From Acidobacteriota bacterium (GTDB lineage Bacteria > Acidobacteriota > Terriglobia > Terriglobales > Acidobacteriaceae), in the NCBI GenBank assembly GCA_021804965.1, contig JAJZGG010000004.1:1-64000 (forward strand): DNA of 64,000 bases. The letters run 5' to 3'. The notes under the pieces are model-generated. The model was given only the letters and a program-made list of their open reading frames with translations. It ran no database searches and had not been told where the DNA came from. The position numbers and the translations under genes were made by a program. Shown here piece by piece: positions 27,193 through 35,855 of the stretch (position 1 is its first letter; every line of letters starts with the position of its first letter).

Positions 27193-29058
27193 TCACACCT
27201 TCCAGTACACGCTGTAGCGCTGCGCCGCCACCTTGTAGAGCGGCAGCACCGCAACCGTTCCCTGGCTCGTCTGCGCGCGGAAGCCATCCGCGCTTCCCGC
27301 CGCCGCCTCCACCGATGCGCCTTTCAGCTCCGGCAGCGGCATCGCCGCCGGCAACTTCGCCGGCACCGTGGCACCGCTGTCAATCACCCGCATCGGCTCC
27401 GGCACCGCTGCATCTCCCAGGTCCGCCGCCAGCACCGTTGGCCCGTGCAGGAATGCCGCCACTGAACCATCCCCGGCCAGCACTTCGCGCCGCACCGCCA
27501 TCGGCAGCGCCAGCGTCAGCGTATCGCCGTCCTGCCACCGTCGCCGCACCGCCACATGGCTGCCGGGATCGGCCGTGGCCTCCAGCAGTCTTCCATTCAC
27601 GCGAATCTCCGCACGCCCGGCCACCCAGCCCGGAATCCGCAGATGGATCGTGCGTTCGCTTGGCTGCTCCAGATGCAGCGTCAGCGTTGTCCCCTGCTCC
27701 TCCGGAAAGCCGGTGCGCTGGGTCAGCCGCAGACCTGCCTCCTTCCACGTCAGCGTCGAGGACAGATACTGGTTCACCACAATCGCATCCCCGCGCCGGA
27801 AATAGATCGTATCCGCAAACTTGGCAAACTCCTCGGCGCCTGTCCCGGTGCAGCACCAGAACGAGTGCTCCGCCGAGTTGTACGCGCGCCAGTACCCGGC
27901 CGCCAGCGGGAAAAAGTACTGCTTCAACCCCGCCGCATTCTGCGTGCCCAGCCGGCAGTTGAAGAGCGACCGCTCATAGGCGTCCATCCATCGCGCATCG
28001 CCGCTCCAGCCATACACCAGCCGCTCCAGCTTCATCAGGTTATAGGCCACGCAGCACTCCGCATTCGTCCATCCCAGCGTGCCCTTCAGGTCTTCGGCCG
28101 GCGACTTCCAGTGCTCATCCAGACTCGTGTTGCCAATCGCGTAGCTGCGCGCCGTCAGCACCTCTTCCAGAAAGTACTCCGCAATCTCCCGGTACCGTCG
28201 CTCCCCGGTCACCTCATACATCCGCGCAGCACCAATGATCTTCGGCACATTCGTATTCGCATGCAGCCCCTGCAGCGCATCCCGCCGCGCCGCCAGCGGA
28301 TTCAGAAACGACGGCTGCTCAAACAGGTGCGCCGTCTCCAGATACCGGCTTTTCCCTGTCGTTGCCGCCAGATTCACCAGCACCTCGTTCATCCCGCCAT
28401 ACTCGGTCCGCAGCATCGTCTGTCGTTGATCCTCGCCGATGCCCACGAAGTACTGACTCACCCACTGCGCCATCCCCTCGGCCACCTGCAGCGCATCCGT
28501 GTTCCCCGCCAGCAGATACATGTCCAGCAACCCGGCCATGATCTTGTGCCAGGTATAGAACGGAGCCCACACCGGCTTGTCCGCAGCCAGCCGTGCAAAC
28601 AGCTCCGGCGGAAACGCGCTCAGATATCCGTTCCCGTGCTTCTTCTGGCACTGCGCCAGCCCATCCACCAGTGCATTGCCCTTGTCGCGCAGGACTGCGT
28701 TGCCCGCCCCGGCCCAGGCCAGCGCACAGGCAGAAAGCATATGCCCGCCCGTGAAGTGCCCGCGCAGTTCCACGCTCGGAGCCTCCCATCCGCCCAGCGG
28801 CTCCGCGCTTGTCGGCAGTGCCGCCGTCAGCCGGAAACAGTGCAGCATCCGGTCCACATTCAGGCTGTCCAGATAGCGCGCATTGATCTCCTGCTGCCGC
28901 TCGAAGATCCCCGTCTCCAGCCGCACCGCATGCAGCGGAAACGGCTCCAGCAGCCCGCTCACCGGGGCCAGAGGCTCCGCCGTTGCCAGCTGCCGCAGCG
29001 GCAGCGCACAGGCCGCTGCTCCGGCCTGCAGAAAATCACGTCGCGACCAGTGCCGCAT
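27193..29058 (-). CDS. GH127 beta-L-arabinofuranosidase-like protein (DUF1680), Tat-exported
   Basis: 621 residues from an ATG at 29058, preceded by GGGGAGGG about six bases upstream. A twin-arginine signal (SRRDFLQAGAAACAL) implies folding before export. The body is an (alpha/alpha)6 barrel of the GH127/DUF1680 family. The TNAECCVAYNLMKL segment and the SFWCCTGTGAEEF segment supply the cysteines that in characterised GH127 enzymes bind zinc and act as nucleophile. These enzymes release beta-L-arabinofuranose from extensin-like or arabinan-like glycans. In this operon it would work alongside GH51 on arabinose side chains. Upstream in-frame starts to 29121 would overlap the esterase gene and lack a ribosome site. 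It starts 38 bases after the esterase gene. Confidence 0.9.
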   Translation of the reverse strand: MRHWSRRDFLQAGAAACALPLRQLATAEPLAPVSGLLEPFPLHAVRLETGIFERQQEINARYLDSLNVDRMLHCFRLTAALPTSAEPLGGWEAPSVELRGHFTGGHMLSACALAWAGAGNAVLRDKGNALVDGLAQCQKKHGNGYLSAFPPELFARLAADKPVWAPFYTWHKIMAGLLDMYLLAGNTDALQVAEGMAQWVSQYFVGIGEDQRQTMLRTEYGGMNEVLVNLAATTGKSRYLETAHLFEQPSFLNPLAARRDALQGLHANTNVPKIIGAARMYEVTGERRYREIAEYFLEEVLTARSYAIGNTSLDEHWKSPAEDLKGTLGWTNAECCVAYNLMKLERLVYGWSGDARWMDAYERSLFNCRLGTQNAAGLKQYFFPLAAGYWRAYNSAEHSFWCCTGTGAEEFAKFADTIYFRRGDAIVVNQYLSSTLTWKEAGLRLTQRTGFPEEQGTTLTLHLEQPSERTIHLRIPGWVAGRAEIRVNGRLLEATADPGSHVAVRRRWQDGDTLTLALPMAVRREVLAGDGSVAAFLHGPTVLAADLGDAAVPEPMRVIDSGATVPAKLPAAMPLPELKGASVEAAAGSADGFRAQTSQGTVAVLPLYKVAAQRYSVYWKV

Positions 29059-29096
29059 CTCATCCCTCCCCGGCGCATCCGGCGCCACCTGCCTGT

Positions 29097-30182
29097 TTAC
29101 TGGCAATCCTTCTGGAAGCACAGGTTCTTGCTGAAGAACGGCATCACATGATTCTGGAACCGGTCTGCCACCGCGCTGGTATGCGTGCCGGGATAGATCG
29201 TGAAGCTGTTCGCAATCCCATAGTCATCCATCATCGTGTGCAGCTTCGCCGCATCAAAGCGCAGCCCATCCTGGTCGCCCACGTCCATCGCAATCGCCCG
29301 ATACCGCTTCAGCTGATCCATATACTGGTCGGCAAAGGACAGCGGAGCATTCGCCGCCCACTTGGCCACAATATCCGGCTGCACCACGCCGTTCTTCGTC
29401 GGCAGGTCAAAGTACATCGGCGGATTCTTCGGGTCCGGCGACCAGGCTGCCGCCACGGCCAGTTGCGCCCGCACAAAAAACGACAGCGAGGCCGAGTCCT
29501 GAGGTCCTTTCATTCCGGCCACCACCTTTTCCAAACCCGCATCGCGCTCGCTCACCGGCCGTGCCGACATGCAGCACGGGCTCATGATGTAGAGCGCCCC
29601 AAAGACATCCGCATGCTTCATCCCGATCCGCGATGCCCCATATCCGCCCATCGAATGACCCACCAGTCCGCGGCTGTTCCGCTCGGGAATCGTCCGATAG
29701 TGCGCATCGATGTACGACACCACATCCTGCGCGATAAAGTTCTCGAAGTCTCCGGTCGTGATCGAGCTCGAATACATGGAGCCATTGTGCATCGTCTTCG
29801 AATCCGGAAACACCAGGATCATCTCCTTCGATCCCAGCGCATAGGCACCCTCCACCGTCTGCGGCACATGGATTTCATGCGTCCACTGCTCGGCGCCAAT
29901 CGAGTAGCCATGCAACGCATACACCACCGGATAGCGCCGATGCTTCTCCCGCGCATAGCTCGGCGGCAGCATCACGATCACGTCGCGATCCACCGCATCC
30001 CCCTCCAGATTGCCTTCCAGGTGCTTGCCATGAATCTTGATATGCTCCACCGTCACCGGCTTTGCATTCGGAACCACAGGCGGCACAATCGTCTGCACCT
30101 GCGCGCCCAGCGTGGCCGCTGCCATCACCAGCACCGCCGCCGCGCTCATCCACTTCCACATCGGTTTCCTGTCCATCCTCAT
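29097..30182 (-). CDS. Secreted CE1-like esterase (alpha/beta hydrolase)
   Basis: 361 residues from ATG 30182, with GGAAAGG just upstream. A signal peptide (MSAAAVLVMAAATLGA) precedes an esterase-D/CE1-type alpha/beta hydrolase. YPVVYALHGY is the oxyanion-strand region, GLVGHSMGGYGASRIG is the nucleophile elbow, and the acid and histidine are expected near DVGDQDGL and YPGTHTSAV. Characterised relatives remove acetyl or feruloyl groups from xylan or act on S-formylglutathione; the secretion signal and operon context favour a polysaccharide esterase. The next gene in the operon (GH127) begins 38 bases downstream. Confidence 0.85.
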   Translation of the reverse strand: MRMDRKPMWKWMSAAAVLVMAAATLGAQVQTIVPPVVPNAKPVTVEHIKIHGKHLEGNLEGDAVDRDVIVMLPPSYAREKHRRYPVVYALHGYSIGAEQWTHEIHVPQTVEGAYALGSKEMILVFPDSKTMHNGSMYSSSITTGDFENFIAQDVVSYIDAHYRTIPERNSRGLVGHSMGGYGASRIGMKHADVFGALYIMSPCCMSARPVSERDAGLEKVVAGMKGPQDSASLSFFVRAQLAVAAAWSPDPKNPPMYFDLPTKNGVVQPDIVAKWAANAPLSFADQYMDQLKRYRAIAMDVGDQDGLRFDAAKLHTMMDDYGIANSFTIYPGTHTSAVADRFQNHVMPFFSKNLCFQKDCQ

Positions 30183-30252
30183 TCGCCTTTCCGGGCATCG
30201 CGTGCCCGCGTCCATCTCTTGCGGTCTTCGTCGTCTTGCTGCCTTCGTCGAT

Positions 30253-31959
30253 CTATTGCAGCCGCATCACCGTCACCGACAGCGGTGGCAGCGTCATCTG
30301 CAGGTGTCCTGCGTGCAGGCTTCCATGCACGGGTTTCGGCATCACCGCATGCGGATTGTCAAAGCTGTTGATGCTGTCCACGGCTGCAGCCGTCAGCGTC
30401 TGGCCGTCAACCTCCGCGTCCGCCTTCAGGTCTCCGGCGCTCAGCCCTGCATCGATCGTCACCGCCTGCTTCGGATCCACATTCGTCATCTCCAGCCACA
30501 GCCGGCCCTTGCTGTCCCGCGCCGCCAGCGCATCCACGCGCGGCAGCGTCACGCTGTCTTCGGTAAAGCTGCCACCATCCAGCCGCACCGGCACAAACGT
30601 CGCATCCTGGAACGGCACATACAGCTGATAAACGTAGTAGGTCGGCGTCAGCACCATCTTCGGTCCGTCGGTCAGGATCATCGCCTGCAGCACATTCATC
30701 ATCTGCGCAATGTTGGTCATCCGCACCCGGTCCGCATGCCGCGCAAAGATGTTCAGCTGCATCGCGGCCAGAATCGCGTCCCGCATGCTGTTCTGCTGCA
30801 TCAGAAACGCAGGATTTGTCCCCTTCAGCGGCGCATGCCAGGCGCCCCACTCGTCCACCACCAGGGCCACCTTCTTCTCCGGGTCATACTTGTCCATCAC
30901 CGCTTCCTGCTTGCGCAGCAGCCCATCCATGCCCATCCCCGACTGGATCGTCCGCACATAATCCTTCAACCCGAATCCGGTCGATGGCGTCGATGGCGGC
31001 CACCCATTCGGCACCGTGTACCAGTGCAGCGACATCCCCTGAATATCCCAGCTCCAGTCATGCTGTTTCCACGCCTGCATCACCGCCTCGGTCCACTTCG
31101 TATCCGCCGTTCCCGGACCCACGGCGATCTTCCACATCTGGTCGTCATGCTGCTGCGCCGGGTTCATGTTGTTCACAAACCGGCTGTAGCGCTTCATCTG
31201 GCTCACATAGAACTCCGGCGACATATCCCCGCCGCAGCTCCAGCTCTCGTTGCCCAATCCCAGAAAACCCACCCGATACGCGGCCGCATGTCCGTTGGCC
31301 GCGCGTTCCCTGGCCAGTGCCGTCGGTGCCGCCGCCGTCATGTATTCCACCCAGTCGGCTGCCTCCTCCACCGTCCCCGATCCCACATTCACCGAGACAT
31401 AGGGTGCGCTGCCAATCTGCTGCATAAAGTCCAGAAACTCGTCCGTGCCAAAGGCATTCGTATCCACCACATTGCCCCAGGCCGCATTCAGCGTCGCCGG
31501 ACGCTGCGCCGCCGGGCCAATCCCCTTGCGCCAGTGGTACTGGTCGGCAAAGCAGCCGCCCGGCCAGCGCACATCCGGCACATGGATCGCCCGCAGCGCC
31601 TCCACCACATCCTTGCGTATCCCGCGCGTATTCGGAATCGCCGAATCCGGTCCCACCCAGATCCCGCCATAGAGCCCATGGCCCAGATTCTCGGCGAACT
31701 GGCCAAACAGGTAGCGGCTGATCTTCGTCCCCGCATGCGCTCCATCCCCGGTTGCCGCTCCCTGGCTCACGTCCACCGTGATGGCCACCGTCGACGGCTG
31801 CTGCGCTCCGGCAGCCGGCAGCAGCAGCAGCGCCAGTCCGGCACACACCCCCTGCCGCAGCAGCAGGCCAGCCATGCCGCCACTCCGCTTCCAACTCCAA
31901 CCCTGCCGCAACCCCGCTGCCATCCCCTGCCGAACGACCTGTTCCATCTGCTCTCGCAT
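30253..31959 (-). CDS. GH51 alpha-L-arabinofuranosidase, secreted
   Basis: 568 residues. A long N-terminus with a hydrophobic export segment (CAGLALLLLPAAGA) leads into a GH51 (beta/alpha)8 barrel and a C-terminal jelly-roll. ISRYLFGQFAENLGHGLYGG is the family signature start; the acid/base glutamate is in FLGLGNESWSCGG and the nucleophile glutamate in LVVDEWGAWH. It removes alpha-L-arabinofuranosyl side chains from arabinoxylan or arabinan. The first ATG (31959) is taken; internal ATGs at 31923 and 31875 would give shorter signal peptides. It is the first gene of the operon, downstream of a LacI-type operator, with the esterase gene 70 bases beyond its stop. Confidence 0.94.
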   Translation of the reverse strand: MREQMEQVVRQGMAAGLRQGWSWKRSGGMAGLLLRQGVCAGLALLLLPAAGAQQPSTVAITVDVSQGAATGDGAHAGTKISRYLFGQFAENLGHGLYGGIWVGPDSAIPNTRGIRKDVVEALRAIHVPDVRWPGGCFADQYHWRKGIGPAAQRPATLNAAWGNVVDTNAFGTDEFLDFMQQIGSAPYVSVNVGSGTVEEAADWVEYMTAAAPTALARERAANGHAAAYRVGFLGLGNESWSCGGDMSPEFYVSQMKRYSRFVNNMNPAQQHDDQMWKIAVGPGTADTKWTEAVMQAWKQHDWSWDIQGMSLHWYTVPNGWPPSTPSTGFGLKDYVRTIQSGMGMDGLLRKQEAVMDKYDPEKKVALVVDEWGAWHAPLKGTNPAFLMQQNSMRDAILAAMQLNIFARHADRVRMTNIAQMMNVLQAMILTDGPKMVLTPTYYVYQLYVPFQDATFVPVRLDGGSFTEDSVTLPRVDALAARDSKGRLWLEMTNVDPKQAVTIDAGLSAGDLKADAEVDGQTLTAAAVDSINSFDNPHAVMPKPVHGSLHAGHLQMTLPPLSVTVMRLQ

Positions 31960-32071
31960 CCTTCCGCCTCACCTGCTCCATCTGCTTCAGCCGCCATCGG
32001 CGCTGCCGTCTGGCGCATTGCACCGCATGGCCTCGCACGCTCATCCCCTGCCTCCGCAGCATGCATCTTCC

Positions 32072-32087
32072 GCGAAAACGCTTTCGC
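32072..32087. promoter_or_regulatory. Candidate LacI-family operator
   Basis: GCGAAAACGCTTTCGC is an imperfect palindrome with the central CG and flanking AAA/TTT typical of LacI/GalR operators. Only one symmetric position pair mismatches. It lies between the divergent GH51 operon and the acetylesterase gene, just downstream of the proposed GH51 promoter, where a bound repressor would block transcription. No LacI-type gene is in the window. Confidence 0.6.
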
Positions 32088-32111
32088 AACCGGCCTTTCC
32101 TGAGCCCACAA

Positions 32112-32141
32112 AACATAACAAACCCTCACCACCCCGCGCAA
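32112..32141 (-). promoter_or_regulatory. Candidate sigma70-type promoter of the GH51 operon
   Basis: On the minus strand TTGCGC (32141-32136) and TATGTT (32117-32112) are 18 bases apart, close to -35/-10 consensus. The expected start near 32105 lies about 18 bases before the LacI-type operator. Confidence 0.4.
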
Positions 32142-32306
32142 GAAAATAAATCGATACAGTAGACGATTTCTGAGACTATCCACCCCGCTCTTCCGTCGTG
32201 TATAGTGCCGCTGTTGGCCGCTTTTTCCTGCTTCGGCTCGGCAACTGTCGGCATGCAAACCCATTTCCAGCACCTCACCCTTGCACCCAGCCATCGGAGT
32301 CTGTTC

Positions 32307-34298
32307 ATGAAACCTGCTGCTCTCGTTCTGCTACTCGCCGCAGCTCTGCCCGTCCTCGCGCAGCCCACGCCGGGCATCTTTCGGATGAAGCCCATCGACC
32401 CCCATTCCCAGCCCTTCGTCAGCACCCTCTTTGCCGACAACATGGTCCTGCAGCGCGGCAAGCCGGATGTCCTCTGGGGCTGGTCGGAACCGGGCGACAC
32501 CATCCACGTCACCCTCGGCGACCACACTGCCACGGCCGTTGCCGCTGCCGATCACCGCTGGCAGCTTTCCATCCAGCCGCCGCCCGTCGGCGGGCCATAT
32601 ACGCTCCAGATCACCGGCGACCACCAGTCCGTCCAGCTTCACAACATCCTCATCGGAGACGTCTGGCTCTGCAGCGGGCAATCCAACATGCAGCTGCCGC
32701 TGCGCATGGTCAAGGATGGTGAGGCCGAGGTCAAGGCAGCCGACGACCCCCAGGTCCGCTTCTTCAACGTCATGCCCCACACCGCCTACCGGCCCGTCAA
32801 CGTCGTGCAGGGCAACTGGCAGCCCGTCACCCCGCAGAACGCCACCTGGATGTCGGCCGTCGCCTGGTTCTTCGCCCGTGATCTCCGCCAGCACACCCAC
32901 GTTCCCATCGGCCTCATCATTGACGCCGTCGGTGGCACTCCGGCTGAATCCTGGACCGGCGCAGCAGCCCTGGCCCGCATCCACGACTTCGATGTCCCGC
33001 TGGCCGAGCTTGCCCGTCTTCGCGACCAGAATGCCCCCGAATACGGCAACTACATCGAGCACTGGTACGACCGCTACGACATCGGCCAGCAGCAGCACTG
33101 GCAGTCGCCCACCCTCGACGATGCCTCCTGGGCCCCGGTCACCATTCCCGGCGGCTTTGCCCAGCTTGGCGTGCCCACCACACCGGCCGTTGCCTGGTTC
33201 CGGCGTCAGATCACCCTGCCGGACCCGCTCCCAGCCGGTCGCGCCGCCATCTACCTCGGCTCCATCGAGCGCATGGACACCGTCTACATCAACGGACAGA
33301 TGGTCGGTGCCAGCTCCTGGGTTGAGAACCCGCGCGTCTACTTCCTGCGTCCCGGCGTCCTGCATCCGGGCACCAACTCCATCGTCATTCGCGTCTTCAA
33401 AACCAAGCCCGACGGCGGCTTTCTCGCCAAGCCGGCCGATCTCTACCTGAAGCTCGGCGACAACACATCCATCCCGCTGGCCGGCACCTGGAAGGGCAAG
33501 CTCAGCGTCGATGCCCGTCCGCCCCAGCCCATGCCGCTCACCTATGAGAACTGGCCCGTCATGCCCACCGTCCTCTACCAGGGCATGCTCAAGCCCATCG
33601 CGCCCGTCTCCCTCGCCGGAGCCATCTGGTATCAGGGCGAGCAGAACTCACCCCGCGGCTACGCCTACCGCCGCCTGCTTCCGGCCATGATTGCCGACTG
33701 GCGCCAGCTCTTCCAGCAGGGCAACTTCCCCTTCTACATCGTCAGTCTGCCCGCCTTCATGCCACGCAGTGCCACGCCCGTCAATGGCGATGACTGGACC
33801 GAAACCCGCGAGTCCCAGGCCATCACCGTTGCCACCGTGCCCAACACCTGCCTGGCCGTCACCATTGACACCGGAGACGCGGACAACATTCACTCCAAGG
33901 ACAAGGTCCCCGTCGGCGATCGCCTGGCCCGCTGCGCCCTGCGCGGCTATTACCACCAGAAGGTCGTCGATCAGGGTCCCACCTACACCCACATGAAGAT
34001 CAGCGGCAACCGTCTGCGCGTCTACTTTGCCCACACCCACGGCGGTCTGGTCGCCAAAGGGGGCAAGGCCGAGGAGTTTTCTCTCGCCGGTGCCGATCAC
34101 ACATGGTACTGGGCCGATGCCAGCATTCACGGCAACTCCATCGTGCTCACCTCGCCCCAGGTGCCGCATCCGGTTGCCGCGCGCTACGCCTGGCAGTCCA
34201 ACCCGCGCGCCACGCTCTACAACGGCGCCGGTCTACCCGCCGTGCCCTTCCGCACCGACGACTGGACCGAGCACACGCAGAACGCGCGTCCCTATTAG
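32307..34298 (+). CDS. Sialate O-acetylesterase-like SGNH hydrolase, secreted
   Basis: 663 residues from ATG 32307, with GGAG seven bases upstream; the hydrophobic MKPAALVLLLAAALPVLAQ start is a signal peptide. After a beta-sandwich lead (FADNMVLQRGKPDVLWGW) comes the SGNH/GDSL-type catalytic part: block I DVWLCSGQSNM, GAIWYQGEQNS, and a late DNIHSKDKVPVGDRLA that should hold the catalytic Asp and His. A galactose-binding-like insertion (about residues 260-380: MDTVYINGQMVGASSW) interrupts it. Plant cell-wall clusters often carry this family for removing acetyl groups from xylan or pectin. It is divergent from the glycosidase operon and shares its operator, so coregulation is likely. Confidence 0.88.
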   Translation: MKPAALVLLLAAALPVLAQPTPGIFRMKPIDPHSQPFVSTLFADNMVLQRGKPDVLWGWSEPGDTIHVTLGDHTATAVAAADHRWQLSIQPPPVGGPYTLQITGDHQSVQLHNILIGDVWLCSGQSNMQLPLRMVKDGEAEVKAADDPQVRFFNVMPHTAYRPVNVVQGNWQPVTPQNATWMSAVAWFFARDLRQHTHVPIGLIIDAVGGTPAESWTGAAALARIHDFDVPLAELARLRDQNAPEYGNYIEHWYDRYDIGQQQHWQSPTLDDASWAPVTIPGGFAQLGVPTTPAVAWFRRQITLPDPLPAGRAAIYLGSIERMDTVYINGQMVGASSWVENPRVYFLRPGVLHPGTNSIVIRVFKTKPDGGFLAKPADLYLKLGDNTSIPLAGTWKGKLSVDARPPQPMPLTYENWPVMPTVLYQGMLKPIAPVSLAGAIWYQGEQNSPRGYAYRRLLPAMIADWRQLFQQGNFPFYIVSLPAFMPRSATPVNGDDWTETRESQAITVATVPNTCLAVTIDTGDADNIHSKDKVPVGDRLARCALRGYYHQKVVDQGPTYTHMKISGNRLRVYFAHTHGGLVAKGGKAEEFSLAGADHTWYWADASIHGNSIVLTSPQVPHPVAARYAWQSNPRATLYNGAGLPAVPFRTDDWTEHTQNARPY

Positions 34299-34337
34299 CG
34301 CCTGTTCCCGCTTCCGGGTACAGATCCTGACCCCAAC

Positions 34338-34378
34338 CGCCATCCGGCCGCAGGCATTTCGCTTGCGCCCGGATGGCG
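34338..34378. terminator. Hairpin between convergent esterase and kinase genes
   Basis: CGCCATCCGG (34338-34347) pairs perfectly with CCGGATGGCG (34369-34378), and the interval adds an inner GCAGGC/GCTTGC stem. No T run follows on either strand, so it may be a weak bidirectional or Rho-assisted stop, or simply a stabilised 3' end. Confidence 0.55.
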
Positions 34379-34385
34379 CAGTACT

Positions 34386-35822
34386 TTATGCCGCCGGCAG
34401 CGTGAAGGAAAACACCGATCCATGACCCACCTGGCTGGTGCAGCGAATCGTTCCCCGATGCGCCTCCAGAATCGCCCGCACAATCGGCAGCCCCATTCCG
34501 GTTCCCGACACCAGCCCGCGCCGTGACCGTCCGCGATAGAACTTGTCAAAGATCATCGACTGTTCCAGCTCGTCGATCCCGGCTCCGCGGTCGGCCACAT
34601 GCACCGTCACCACTCCCGCCTCGCACTCGGCGCTCACGTGGATCGGGCTGCCCGGCTCGGAGTACTTGATCGCATTCTCCAGCAGGTGATGCATCGCCTT
34701 CGTGATGTACGCCAGGTCCATCTTCGCCAGCGGCAGGCTCTGCGGAATCCGCAGCTCCACCGGATGCTCGGCCAGCGCCTCGGCCACCTCCGCCATCGCC
34801 TGCTCCACGGCCGCCCGCACCGGATGCGGCTGCAGATCCAGCTTCACCTCGCGCGCGTCCAGTTGTGCCATCTCCACAGCTTCGGCAATCAGCCGGTTCA
34901 GCCGGTCCGTCTCCTCTTCAATCACCGCCAGCAGCTCTTCCCTCTGCTCCGCGTCCAGATTCGGCATCTGCCGCACGCTCGTGATCGATGCCTTGATCGA
35001 CGTCAGCGGTGTCCGCAGATCATGTGTGATCGAGTCCAGCAGCGCCGTCCGCAGCCGTTCGTTCTCCCGTGCCGCCTCTGCGCGGGTCAGCTTCTCCAGC
35101 GCCACGGCGCGCTCCACGGCAATGGCCACCAGCCCGGCCAGCGCCTCGGTTGTCTCCCGCGAGGGCAGCGTGCCCCGCAGCGCCACCGCGCCCGTCGAGC
35201 GCATGCCCATCATCAGCGGAGCATAGAGCACCCGCTCGCCATCCGTTTGCATATCGCGGCTCACCGCCGCCTCGCGCAGCCGCTCCGCCGGCAGGTCCAT
35301 CGCATTCCCGCTGGAGCGATAGATCCGGTTCCGGCTGCTGGCATAGAGCGCCACTTCCTCCAGCCCAAACAGCAGCGTGATGTCACCCGGTATCCGCGTC
35401 AGCAGTTCCGTTGTATTCTCCGTAATCAGCAGTTGCTGGCTCAGGTTATAGAGCTGTTCCACCTCGTGCCGTCGCTGGTTGGCCGTCTCCGCCTGGCTTC
35501 GCGCGCGCTCCGCCAGCTGGCTGGCGATGATCGCCGTCATCAGAAAGGCAAACAGCGCCACCCAGTTCCGCGTGTCGGCCACTGTCAGCGTGTAGATCGG
35601 CGGCAGAAAAAAGTAATTGAACGCCAGCGTTGCCAGCAGCGACGTAAAGATCGCGGGACGCAATCCCGCCCTCGCCGCCGTCACCAGCACCACCAGCAGG
35701 AACGAGAGCGAAACCGTGCTCAGGTTCGCATGCAGCAGCCGGAAATTCACCGCCGTAACAACCACCACCGCCAGGCTGCCCAGCCCATACGGCATCCATC
35801 GCAAGATTCCATTCCGTCGCAT
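34386..35822 (-). CDS. Membrane histidine kinase, separate C-terminal half of KdpD
   Basis: 478 residues. Order: a four-helix DUF4118 membrane region (about 10-105, including FNYFFLPPIYTLTVADTRNW), a coiled linker, a GAF-like domain (about 135-240), HisKA with phospho-accepting histidine in DSITHDLRTPLTSIKAS, and HATPase_c with N box LLENAIKYS and G boxes DRGAGID and GTGMGLPIVR. This equals residues 400-890 of E. coli KdpD; the cytoplasmic KdpD and USP domains are encoded divergently across 33 bp. The frame stays open upstream, but that extension would be antisense to the other half. No response regulator is adjacent. It probably senses low K+ or osmotic stress together with the divergent protein, in the inner membrane. 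Confidence 0.88.
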   Translation of the reverse strand: MRRNGILRWMPYGLGSLAVVVVTAVNFRLLHANLSTVSLSFLLVVLVTAARAGLRPAIFTSLLATLAFNYFFLPPIYTLTVADTRNWVALFAFLMTAIIASQLAERARSQAETANQRRHEVEQLYNLSQQLLITENTTELLTRIPGDITLLFGLEEVALYASSRNRIYRSSGNAMDLPAERLREAAVSRDMQTDGERVLYAPLMMGMRSTGAVALRGTLPSRETTEALAGLVAIAVERAVALEKLTRAEAARENERLRTALLDSITHDLRTPLTSIKASITSVRQMPNLDAEQREELLAVIEEETDRLNRLIAEAVEMAQLDAREVKLDLQPHPVRAAVEQAMAEVAEALAEHPVELRIPQSLPLAKMDLAYITKAMHHLLENAIKYSEPGSPIHVSAECEAGVVTVHVADRGAGIDELEQSMIFDKFYRGRSRRGLVSGTGMGLPIVRAILEAHRGTIRCTSQVGHGSVFSFTLPAA

Positions 35823-35826
35823 GCGT

Positions 35827-35845
35827 AGTATTGTACGAAGTATTG
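35827..35845. promoter_or_regulatory. Direct repeat in the split-kdpD divergent gap
   Basis: AGTATTG occurs at 35827-35833 and again at 35839-35845, 12 bp apart, inside the 33-bp gap between the two kdpD halves. The gap is AT-richer than its surroundings and must hold both promoters or leader ends, so the repeat may be a shared control site. Unverified. Confidence 0.4.
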
Positions 35846-35855
35846 AGGTTTGCGC

